From: Oenanthe sinensis
Lineage: Eukaryota > Streptophyta > Magnoliopsida > Apiales > Apiaceae
Direction of reading: 5' to 3'
NCBI GenBank assembly: GCA_028671895.1
Contig: CM053800.1
Coordinates: 15,583,886 to 15,647,885 of the forward strand
Length of the DNA: 64,000 nucleotides
Positions 33,801 to 44,421 of this stretch are shown piece after piece. Within the stretch, counting starts at the first letter, position 1. Each line of letters opens with the position of its first letter. The notes beneath the pieces are model-generated. The model did not search any database. It had not been told where the DNA came from and saw nothing but the letters and a program-made list of their open reading frames with translations. A program made the translations under genes and the position numbers.

Positions 33801-35746
33801 GTTTGATTGTGCAGATTGGCAAACAGGAGGCGGCTCTTGCTGCTCAGAAATCATTTACACAGAGACCCCAACTTCACCTGGTGGATTCTCTAGCAAGGAG
33901 AGCAGATAGAGTCATGGAGGCTTTGGTGGATAACCCTGTCATTTTCACTGAGGCTGCAACATTGAAGTCAGAAGAACCTCTTTTAATAATGCCTAAAAGG
34001 GCTAGACTTCCAGAGTCTACAGTCTCTGATCACTCTCAGGAGGAGTCAGGGTCTGTAGTCCCGTTTGCAGTTTCGGAGTCTACACCACCACCAGAGTCTA
34101 CACCTCCATTCACAAAGCCAGAGCCTGTTGCTGAGGAATGCCATTCTACAGATGATGATCTTGTTACTCCTTCTTTTATCTATTTTGATCAGGTGTTTCC
34201 TCAGTCTTGGGAGTCTGCACAGCAAAGAGGCATCAATGATAAAGATTCTTTTGAGTGTATTTTGGATATTCATCTTTCTGAGAGACTTAAGGCTTTTCAG
34301 AAAAAATCTTTTCAACAGGAACATGGTTACTATCCTGGTGAAGAAGATCAAGTCTTAGATGCAGCTGTTAAAGCTAAGCTGCCTGATGTTGCTGCTCAGT
34401 TATCCAGTGTGGTTCAGGACATTTCTCATATTCAAACAAAGCTCACTGGTGTTGATAATACAACTTCTCTGCTCAGTACAAGATTTGACAGAATTCACTC
34501 TCTTCAATTATCCAAAGAGGTCGCTTTTAAAGATGCTCTAGCTGCTATCACTTCCACTCAAGCCTCTCTTCAAACTACAGTTTCTGATTTGACCACTAAG
34601 GTTGATTCAGTTATTGCAGCCCAGGCAAATATCTCCACTGTTCTTGAACAGATTCTTTTGGCTGTCACTAGTAATGATGATGTCAAAAAGGGGGAGAAGG
34701 TGAAGCAAGGTGAGTCCTCCAGGAGACATAAGGATGAGGGATGCAAGAATCAATCAAGGGGAGTTAAAAGGAGGAGAGATGGTGATGATGGAGATAGTTC
34801 TCATGGTTCTAAGGGTCCTGATGGTGTGCAACAAAAGCAATCTGGAGTATCGAAAACTCAAACACATCAGTCAGGGACTAGACATGGGAAATCAGAGTCT
34901 AAGTCAGACTCTGATAAGCAAAGAAAGAAGTCAGACTCTGATCAAACTCAAGAACCTTCATACTGGAAGTGCAGTCAATCAAATCTGCAACTTAGAGCTA
35001 AAAAGAAGATAGGTCTTGGAGGATTTGAAGAATCTGACATTGACAGAACATCTACTCTAACCAGGGATCCTCAATCCTTGACAGATAGGCAGTTTGAGAA
35101 GATCACTCAGAAGCACTTAAATAAAGTGGTGTCTGCTCAAATTGTGTATAATGTTTTTGAAAAGAAGATACAAGGAGGTCAGGGAGGTACAGAAAAGGTG
35201 AAGAATGAGATGCTGGTTTACTTCTTAGAAGGTGGAAGTGTAAGATGGATTAGTCAGTCAAATTTTATCTTTTTCAAACAGGCTGAGGAACTACAGTATA
35301 TTAGATTCCTACTTCAAATTGCTTATGAAGTTAACAAGAGCAAAGAAGCTGTCACACACAAATGGTTCAAGGAGATTGATAGGAAGCTGATTTTGCACAG
35401 ACAGGCAAATCGACAAATGGGCAAATTTTCTTTAAAATATGTTGATACTGAGGGAAATGATCAAGTCATGCCATTGGAGGAAAAACAGATTAAATTTCAA
35501 GAAGGTGTGGGTCATTACTTTGGGTTTCAGCCTATGAGTGGGAAAGTTAGTGTTCTGATGTTGAAGGACTTAAAAGATCAAGAAAGCAGTGCAAATGATC
35601 TGAGAGCAGCTTACTGTCAAATTAAATGTTCAAATGAAGAAATGAAGAAATTAAAAAAGTTTGTTGGTGAAGCTCTTGCAATTGTGGAAGAAAATATGCT
35701 AAACTCATTTTTGAAGAACAATCCAGCCTTTGAGAAGATTAAATGA
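30835..35746 (+). CDS. Element A extra ORF, two exons (spliced 1,615 codons)
   Basis: Exon 1 (30,835-31,662, 276 codons) is an N-terminal domain with 'FTFGSTTFDVTSDVLNSMF', 'LRKEWSFFFDQIAKCF' and 'YHRFLMILLNHFI', shared with B and D. A 64-bp intron is proposed at 31,663-31,726: CAG|GTAAAA donor, GTGCAG acceptor, and removal puts the long downstream frame (to 35,746) in register. Then come Ser/Glu/Asp-rich linkers, repeated 'FTYWDQDFPKSW' and 'FIYFDQVFPQSW' blocks, a coiled-coil-like region (about 34,390-34,670), basic clusters (VVKRRKL, about 31,850; VKRRRD, about 34,763) and a conserved C-terminal domain (35,020-35,740). I see no signal peptide or transmembrane helix. Sirevirus 'env-like' ORFs occupy this place; function unknown. 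Confidence 0.8.
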
Positions 35747-35837
35747 GAAGTAATTCTTTTTCTTTTTTTTTTTTAATTCTTTTATACTGTTCTAGATTAT
35801 TAGTTTTATTCTTTAGTTTTGACATCATCAAACCTTG

Positions 35838-35877
35838 ATTTATGCTTACATTTTATAAAGCATAAATAGGGGGAGAT
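35838..35877 (+). other. Hairpin and polypurine tract of element A
   Basis: A 10-base perfect inverted repeat (ATTTATGCTT, 10-base loop, AAGCATAAAT; 35,838-35,867) abuts and overlaps the polypurine tract AAATAGGGGGAGAT (35,864-35,877), which directly precedes the 3' LTR. 'GACATCATCAAA' just upstream is shared with element E in near-identical form. The tract primes plus-strand DNA; the role of the hairpin is unknown. Confidence 0.85.
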
Positions 35878-36642
35878 TGTTAGGGATATATTCATTTGAT
35901 GATGTACAAAATACTAGAACAGGGTCTAGATTAGTTTATCTGTAATAAGTCTTTCTAGTCTCTGAAATGAATAATCAGAGTCTAGATGGTCAACATTCAT
36001 GTTATTTGTACTTAGAAGAATTTCTGTAGAAAGTGAAACCAGAGTCTGCATGAAGATCAGAGTCTGGAAGGTGATCAGAGTCTATAGACTATCAGAGTCT
36101 GTGATCTATCAGAGTCTACATGTGATCAGAGTCTGAAGATCATCAGAGTCTGAAGATTTCAGAGTCTATACAGTTGAGGATAAATTTGGAAGAAGATCAC
36201 AGGAATGGAAAGTCTTCGAAGATCAGGATAAATATATTGCAGATATGCTGTGGGAAAGAAAGAGAATTCTAGAAGGAAACTGTCAACTAATAATTAGGAA
36301 TTCTATTCCTATTGTAATTTATCTTTCTGTTATTAGTTGATAGGCAGCTCTCTATATAAACTCTATGTAACCTAATTGTAAATGTGTGGAAAAGTCGAAA
36401 CAAAATCATCTGAGTGAAATTTTGTGAGAGCATAGAAATAGAGAGAGTTGCTGTGATAAACACAGAGAAGCTGCTAGGGTTTGTGTACACCCTAGGAGAG
36501 TTTTGTATTCACAAATCAATAATACAAAACAGTACTTATTCATATTTTTGTGTTTGAGTTTGTTCTTAATTTGATTTTAAATCAGGCAGAAAAGACATAC
36601 AAGTATTCAACCCCCCCTTCTACTTGTACGACTGGGAAAACA
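35878..36642 (+). repeat. Element A 3' LTR
   Basis: It is 765 bp, the same length as the 5' LTR, with one visible substitution (T for C in 'gttaNttgta'). The TATATAAA box is at 36,353-36,360. The target duplication GGTGA follows at 36,643-36,647. Confidence 0.96.
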
Positions 36643-36647
36643 GGTGA

Positions 36648-39600
36648 ATCAGGTTCAGCTTCAGCCTTGGATCTCCTTAACTTTGATATTTGCTGTTGAA
36701 TCTCCTGAGCAATTGTAATGTTGAGTTTGTACCTTCTGTTGAGTAAAGGAAGAATAGTCTTTAAAACATTGTAGCTTTGCTTCATTATCACTTTCAATGA
36801 ATAGATTGTTTTCACTCCATTTTCATACTCTAACCTTATTGATTCTTCATGGTTAGAGGTTGCAGGGTGAGTCCTTACTCCAATTAATCCTTTTTCATTG
36901 ATTACTGGTATTCCCTTCAAATCATATCCTACAATTGTGACCTCCTCCTTGATTTCTTCTTGTTGACCCCAGAGGTTTTCCTGAACCACTATTTCTTGAG
37001 TAAAACTTGACCTTTTCTTGGCCATAGTAACTTTTCTCCTTTTTCTCAATGGTTGCTCTGCCTGTAGCTCTTCTTCCAAATGCCATTGCATTTCCATCTG
37101 TCTAGCAATCTCTTCATTCTCCCTTTCTCTCCTTGAGGCATCTGAGATTCCTATAGTGATGGCTCCTTGAAGTAGCTTTTGACTTACTGGTTCAGTCTCT
37201 TTCTTCTTCTCTTCTTCAATCACTATTGCTTTCCCTTTCTTCTTTTCTTTAAGAGCTTCAATATCTAATTGAAGAAAAGCTTCTGTATTTGAGTTTCTTT
37301 CCTTGGCAGCCTTTTGTGCATCTTCATTTATTTTTCTTGTTTGAGCAATGAACTCATCCAAGTCTCCTTTTTCTACTGCCTCTGTTACGAACTCAGTGCT
37401 TCTCCTTAGATCTTCAATTCTTTTCTTTTCCCTCTCAATCATTAATTGAGTTTCTTTCTCCCTAGAAATTCTCCTAGCTTCAATATCTTCATCAAACTTC
37501 TTGTATTCTTTCTTTTTCTGTTCTAAATCATCTTTTGGAGAATTAGATGACTTAGATTTCTTTGAAGATTGATTGTCCCTGTTACTTCTGCTTTTATATC
37601 TTTTGGGTGCAGAACCACCAATGCCACTTGACTTATCCATACCAGAACCACCTTTACCATCACCACCATCACCATCATCCTTCTTCTTTGTATTCTCCCC
37701 CTTTTTGTTATCATCAATTGGAGGGGGTGGTAGAAGTCTGTCAAGAAACTTTTGAAGAATGGAAGCATGAAGATTTTGACCACTGATAATATCATCCATC
37801 TTCTTTTCTAGAGAACCTACTCTTGTCTCCAAGGATGTAAAATTTTTGGATTCTTTGAAAAGCTTGTCTTTGATGCTATTCATGGTGTTGAATGGTAGCT
37901 TCTCATCCAATCTTCTGTCCATTGCATCCTTGTTAGATGAGATAGAGTCCTTGATCCTCTCCAGTTCCCTCCTTACTCCTGTTACTGTCATCTTTTGAAT
38001 TTTCATTGATTCTCTCATATAGTGAGCAATTCTCCTTTGAGTAGGATCTTCAATGTCTCCTTCCACTATTGTTCTTCTATATTGAGAGAGAATCTCAATC
38101 TCAGCAGCTTCTAAGGAACCATCAATAGTGCTCATCCATGGCTCTTCATCAGAATCACTCTCCAACTCTTCAGGTGCCATATAACAAGTGTCTGTTGTAT
38201 TGGCAATGCTTTTCTTTAGATTCCTGGTCCTTTGATCTGTATGATCAATGCCCAAGAGTTGTTCTGCATTCCTGTTACTTGAAGTAGCCAACCCTTGATA
38301 TTGTGGATCAGGATGAATGAAATTCTTTGGATCCAATTCACCAGCATCTATTTCCTCGTCAAAGTCTTTAGCAATTCCACTCCCACTAGCTTCAGCATTA
38401 TTTGCTCCCCCTATCTCCTTTACTCTTTCTTCTGCCATCAGTTCAATTTCCAATTCCTGTACAAAAAGTAGAATGTTTTTATCACTTTCACTCATCTCTC
38501 TATTTTGCATCAGGATCTCATCCTGGAATCTCACCTCTCCCTCACTCATTTCTTGTGCACCTACTAAGGTGGGGCCCTCAAGTGTATCACTCTCATTCCT
38601 GGAAGAAATAGGAATGTTTTTACTCACTTCCTCTCCTTTTGCCAGGTTACAATCCTGCCTCTCACTCAACTCACTCAATCCTAAGAGTGTTTGTGCAACA
38701 TCAATTGATTGAGCATCAATTGATGTATTGACATTATCAGTTGAAGTGGTGTTTGGGATATCCATCGATTGATGCATACCCATCGATTGATCTTGAGTAT
38801 CGATCGATGGCTTATCAGTCGATGGTTGAATATCAATTGATGAAGGAACATCAGTTGATGGAGTAGAAACAGTTGAATTAATTTGAGAAGTAATGTTTGA
38901 AATGATATGGGAAATAGAATCCTGAAAATTCTGAGAAGAACATTCAGGAGAGAGTGTTGGCTTCTCCTTGAAAAACAAAGAAGGAGAATCTGAAAATGTT
39001 CGATAATCTATCAAAACATTTTCTGAAGAAGTTTGAGATGGGGAAAGAAGAATAGAAGAGATAGGAATTGAAAGAGAATGGGGCTGCATCTCATCATTTA
39101 TATGAGATGCATCAAGCAGACTTTGTGAAGGCTCCTCCACAGTTTCCTGTGGTTTTGCAGTGTGTGATTCCCCAAGTGCAAAGGTGACTTTCTTTTCTCT
39201 TCTTTTGTATGGTGTTAGTGTTTTGGCTTTTGTGTCCCCAATTTGATTCTGTGCCCCTGGTTGTGGGCTATTTTCAATATTGTCATCCTTTTGAGAGAAT
39301 GGCAATAGGGATGTGGTTTTTTCCATGTTAATATCCACAGTCTTTTGGGAGACTATGGAATGGCTTGGTTGAGGTTGCACACCCTCACTCTCCTTATCCT
39401 TCTGGGTTCTTTGATGTTCCCCAGTTCCCTCACCACCTACATCCTCCTCTAATCTATCTACCACAATAGTTGATTTTCTTTTCTTGGTTTTTACAACAGC
39501 AGGTTTTTGAGAACCTGTTGAGGTTGGTTTCTTAGATTTGGATTTAGAGATTGGTTGTGTGGCTTGGGTAGGAGGGTTGGGGTCATTACTACCACCCTCC

Positions 39601-40433
39601 ATAGTCACAGAAGGCAAAGAAGAATTAGGTTGAGAAGAGTTTAAAGTAGAGATAAATACCTGAACAAAAGGGGGATAGATCAATTCCACATTGCTGTGAA
39701 GATTGATCCTAACCAAGTCTTTAAAGACCCTTTTGTTTTGAGTCCAGCAATCCAAAATTTCTGTATTCCTGTCAATCTCAATATCCTTGACAAAGTGGTT
39801 AATAATAATCATAATAAATCTTGCATAATAAATATGATTAGATCTATTTATTTTATTCCCCAATTTGGCAGATATTTCATTGAGTAACAGGCTTTCTAAA
39901 TTATGATATCTATCATATAAAATGCTATACCCTACTTGTTGCATACTTGTTGTTATTGCATCAAAATTACTAACCTTACCAGAAAAACACTTTATTAAAG
40001 CATCAAAGAAATATGACCATTCTTTTCTTAGATTCTTTCTAACAATACTACCTAGACTAGCATCAGGAGCAGTATAATTGATTTCCCTAAGCATGTTTCT
40101 AATATCTGTGTCAGTGGGTGCATTTTCAGTATTATTTGACGGAATATTTAAACACTCACCCAAGACCACAGTGGTTAGAATATACCTTTGTCCTTTGCAA
40201 TCAAAGGAGATTGTAGAAAAATCATCTGCTACTTCTGCTGTTGTCCAGAATTCTTCAACTAGATTGCACACTATTTTTGGTGCTTCTGAGAGGGCCTTTG
40301 AAATTTTTGAATTCTTTAGAAATTCCATCAGAGGATGGAATTCTGTTAGGGCTTCCTCCACCATAGTGCAAGCAACGAAGTTGTTGAGCTCATAGTAGAA
40401 TCCAGATTGTGAGACTTTCTTTGAAGATGCCAT
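36648..40433 (-). CDS. Element B extra ORF, N-terminal 1,262 codons
   Basis: It starts at ATG 40,433 (MASSKKVSQSGFYYELNN) and is open until element A interrupts it; the apparent C-terminus in A's LTR (36,582-36,642) is not native. The N-terminal domain (residues 1-265) matches A's exon 1: 'LRKEWSYFFDALIKCFSGK', 'YYARFIMIIINHFV'. A 63-bp segment after codon VQ (about 39,600-39,660) sits where A has its proposed intron and is pyrimidine-rich, but stays open if unspliced. Residues about 520-580 are a Ser-Ile/Thr/Met-Asp repeat made by ATCAATTGAT-type motifs. A coiled coil, Lys/Glu-rich helices and a basic cluster (LRKRRKV, about 37,027-37,047) follow. No membrane or signal sequence is seen. Confidence 0.85.
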
Positions 40434-41117
40434 TATCGAGTTTGAAGATATATAATAGAATTAACTGGCAAACTTGTTAGTAATTATAACAGAAACAATA
40501 ATTAGACAGTAGCAGTTTAGGGTTCTTAGCAAGAGATAGATACAGAGTAAGTTCAAAGATTGATAAAGAGAAAGAGATAGAGAAGTCGTTAATAAAAAAA
40601 AATTGCAAGTAAGAATTAAAAGATGTTTTAATCTCACTATTTATATTTACTGATTTCTCAATCAATTACTTACTCAAAATAGAACAAAATTGACCGTTGG
40701 AAGAGTATTTAAGAGTAAAAGTTACCAATTTTGGCAATCGACTGATATACATACAGGAGTGTATGTATTAATCAATTGATAAAATAAGTAATCAACGGCT
40801 AGAGTTTGTACAGATCGATTGATGACTTGGACTATTAAAATTCCAGGTCATCGATTGATAAATTTCTTATCCATCGATAGGTACAATTATCCATCGATAG
40901 ACAAATATATCATTGATTGATATATCTATTTGTCGATAGTTACCCCTATCCATCGATAAACAAATATATCATCAATTGATATATTTATCTGTCGACAGCT
41001 CCAATAATATCCATTGATATGTAAAATATTTATCAGTTGATTATTGAAGAATCAATAATTAAAATAATCAATGGCTACCATCAATATAATTACATAACTT
41101 GTCAGACATTTAAAGGA
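40434..41117 (-). promoter_or_regulatory. Element B spacer: motif array plus TATA box ahead of the extra ORF
   Basis: On the minus strand, pol ends at 41,118. About a dozen ATCGATTGAT/ATCAATTGAT/CCATCGATA motifs follow (41,050-40,735), then a consensus TATAAATA box at 40,638-40,645, and the extra-ORF ATG at 40,433. The order and spacing copy the LTR (array, then TATA about 100-190 bases later). This is the best candidate in the window for an internal promoter of the extra ORF. The ORF at 40,477-40,665 is not credible. Confidence 0.65.
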
Positions 41118-44100
41118 TTAAATATAATTAAGCATTCCTAAATCACAGATCAATCTATTGAAGGTAGATTCATCTAATGGTTTGGTAAAAATGTCTGCAA
41201 GTTGTCTTTCACTAGGGACAAAATCTAATTCAACTGTACCATTCATTACATGTTCCCTAATGAAGTGATACCTTACATCAATGTGCTTGGTTCTGGAATG
41301 TTGCACAGGATTTTCTGTTATAGCAATGGCACTTGTATTATCAAAGAAAATAGGAATCTTGTTCAAGTTGAACCCATAGTCAAGTAGTTGATTCCTCATC
41401 CATAATATTTGTGCACAGCAACTTCCAGCTGCAATGTATTCAGCCTCTGCAGTAGATGTAGACACTGAATTCTGCTTCTTGCTAAACCATGAAACAAGCT
41501 TATTTCCTAGAAATTGATAGGAGCCTGTTGTACTTTTTCTGTCAATTCTGCAACCTGCATAATCTGCATCTGAATAGCCAATTAGATCAAATCCAGAATC
41601 TCTAGGATACCAAATTCCAAGATTTGGAGTTCCTTTGAGATATCTAAATATTCTTTTTATTGCAATCAAATGAGATTCTCTAGGATCAGCTTGAAACCTA
41701 GCACAAAGACATGTAGCAAACATTATATATGGCCTACTTGCAGTTAAATAAAGTAATGAGCCAACCATGCCTCTATAACTTGAAATGTCCACTATTGCTT
41801 CCTTAGTGTTTAATTCAAGTTTAGTTGCAGTGGTCATGGGAGTTTTAGCAGAAGAACATTCACTTAAATCAAATCTCTTTAATAAATCAGAAATATATTT
41901 GGTTTGATTTATGAAAATACCATTTTTGACTTGTTTGATTTGCAAGCCAAGAAAGTAGGTAAGTTCTCCCATCATGCTCATTTCATATTTACTCTGCATC
42001 AACTTAGCAAACTTTTTACAAAGTTTTTCATTAGTTGAGCCAAAAATAATGTCATCTACATAGATTTGAACAAGAATCATAGAGCCATTTACATTTCTAT
42101 GAAAGAGAGTTTTATCAACAGTACCTCTTGTGAAGTGATTCTCAATCAAGAATTTAGACAAGGTGTCATACCAGGCTCTAGGTGCTTGTTTTAATCCATA
42201 AAGTGCCTTGAGAAGATAGTATACAAATCCAGGATGAATAGGATCAATAAAACCAGGAGGTTGTTCTACATATACTTCTTCTTCTAGTTCTCCATTGAGA
42301 AAAGCACTTTTCACATCCATCTGATACACCTTGAAATTTGCATGAGCAGCATATGCTAAGAAGATTCTGATTGCTTCCAACCTTGCAACAGGTGCAAAGG
42401 TTTCATCAAAATCTATGCCTTCTTCTTGTGAATAGCCCTTTGCCACTAATCTTGCTTTATTTCTTGTTACTGTACCATATTCATCCATTTTGTTTCTGAA
42501 CACCCATTTTGTACCAATGATAGACTTGTTCTTTGGTTTGGGCACCAGCTTCCATACCTTGTTTCTTTCGAATTGATTCAACTCTTCTTGCATAGCAATT
42601 ATCCAATCAGGATCATTCAAGGCTTCTTCAATCCTTTTTTGTTCTTCTTGAGACAGGAAGCTACTATACAAGCATTCGTTTTGAGTTGCACTTCTAGTTT
42701 TGACACCATCATTTGCATCTCCAATTATTAATTCAAAGGGATGGCTTTTTGTCCATTTCCTTTGTGATGGTAAATTTGTCCTTGAAGATGATGCTTCATG
42801 ATCATTGGAAGTGTTATGATCATTGTGATGTGATTGACTATTTGAGAACCCTCCCCCTGAGATGGACACTCTACTTGAAGATTGTTGAGAAGAGTTGATA
42901 TCCATCGAATGATTATCAATTGATGTATTATCAGTTGATTGATGATTGTCAACTGATAAGTTATCTGTTGATGCATTGACATCAATTGATGGGAGGATTC
43001 TAGGTACTTGAACTCTTGTGTTTTCCACATCATCATCACTATCTTCAATATTACTTGTGGATTCATTTTCAAAATTTAATAGATCATGAAATCCTTCATC
43101 AAACAACCCTTGAATTTTCTTGTCATCAAAGACTACATGCATAGATTCCATAACAATGTGTAATCTAAGATTGTAGACTCTATATGCTTTGGTTGTTATT
43201 CCATATCCAACAAATATAGCTTCATCAGCTTTGGCTTCAAATTTTCCTAGATTATCACCTTGATTTCTCAGTACAAAGCATTTGCAGCCAAAGACATGAA
43301 GAAAATTAACTGTTGGCTTCTTGTCTTTCTTTATCAATTGATATGGTGTTTTGCCTTGAAATCTATTGACCATGGAGATATTTTGAATGTAACAAGCAGT
43401 ATTAATTGCTTCTGCCCAGAAGTATGTAGGTAGTTTTGCTTCTTCTAACATAGTTCTAGCAGCTTCAATTAAGGTCCTATTTTTCCTTTCAACTACTCCA
43501 TTTTGCTGTGGAGTTCTTGGAGCAGAGAAATGATGAGTGATACCTTTTTCTTCACAGAATTCTCTCATGGTTGAATTCTTGAATTCAGTACCATTATCAC
43601 TTCTAAATTTCTTGACCTTCCATTCAGTACCATTGTCAACATTCTTTACATGATTGATAATTAATTTGCTTGCCTCATCCTTAGAATGTAAGAAATATAC
43701 CCATGAAAATCTTGTGAAGTCATCCACAATTACTAAGGCATATTTCTTTTTAGCAATTGACATGATGTTGACTGGTCCAAATAAGTCCATGTGCAGTAAT
43801 TCCAGAGGCTTATCAATTGATGATTCAGACTTTGACTTGAATGATGCTTTTCTTTGTTTTCCCTTTTGACAGGCATCACATACTCCATCCTTGGTGAATT
43901 CCATCTGTGGAATGCCTCTAACCAGATTCTTTCTAACCAATAAATTCATGGCTTTGAAATTCAAGTGGGCTAGTTTCTTGTGCCAAATCCAACTTTCATC
44001 TGTATTGGCTTTGCTAAGTAGACATGTCATTGAATTTGCTTTTACAGAGAGAAAATCAGCCACATAGACATTTCCTTTTCTTTCTCCCGTTAAGAGAATT

Positions 44101-44414
44101 TCACCAGATTATTTGTTGGCTATGATGCATGATTCAGTTGTAAACCACACACCATTACCATTATCACACAGTTGACTTATACTGAGTAGATTGTGCTTCA
44201 ATCCATCAACCAGTGCTACAGTTTCAATGATAACATTTTCTTTTGCAATTGAGCCATATCCCAGAGTAAAACCTTTGCTGTTATCTCCAAAAGTAACTCC
44301 TGGGCCAGCCTTTTCCACAAACTTTGTGAGCAGGGACAAATCTCCAGTCATGTGCGTTGAACATCCACTATCCAAATACCAGAGATTTTTCTTCCTGTTT
44401 CCCTGCACACACAT
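41118..44414 (-). CDS. pol: Element B pol: protease-integrase-RT-RNase H
   Basis: This is one frame with a single stop (TAA, 44,106-44,108). Protease: LDSGCSTHMTGD near 44,350. Integrase: WHKKLAHLNF and CDACQKGKQ, then the DDE residues in MDLFGPV, SDNGTEF and QQNGVVERKN. A Ser-x-Asp linker (about 42,899-42,992) is built from the family motif. RT: QMDVKSAFLNGE, YGLKQAPRAWY, YVDDIIFGS. RNase H: YSDADYAGC, STAEAEYIAAG, DNTSAIAI, ending GMLNYI at 41,118. Apart from the one nonsense codon all catalytic residues are in place. The start at 44,414 is the beginning of the open frame just after the gag stop, not a proven start codon. Confidence 0.93.
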
Positions 44415-44421
44415 AAAACAA

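Larger units (their letters stand above)
20530..36642 (+). mobile_element. Element A: young Sirevirus-like Ty1/copia retrotransposon with extra ORF
   Basis: A is complete on the plus strand with two 765-bp LTRs, I saw only one difference between them (20,657 region versus 36,005 region), and perfect GGTGA duplications (20,525-20,529 and 36,643-36,647). It is inserted in B's extra ORF. Order: LTR, Met-tRNA primer site, gag, protease-integrase, RT-RNase H, spacer, split extra ORF, hairpin plus polypurine tract, LTR. A CACTA element occupies gag; without it A is about 12.7 kb. One nonsense codon (28,956-28,958) splits pol. Near-identical LTRs imply recent transposition. Confidence 0.95.

Noticed and set aside
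30835..35746. Calling the extra ORF an envelope gene
   Set aside because: No signal peptide, no transmembrane helix and several basic clusters; position alone does not justify the name.
36582..36647. The last 20 or so codons of the long minus-strand ORF at 36,582-40,433
   Set aside because: They lie in element A's LTR and target duplication; the native C-terminus is at 20,278-20,529.
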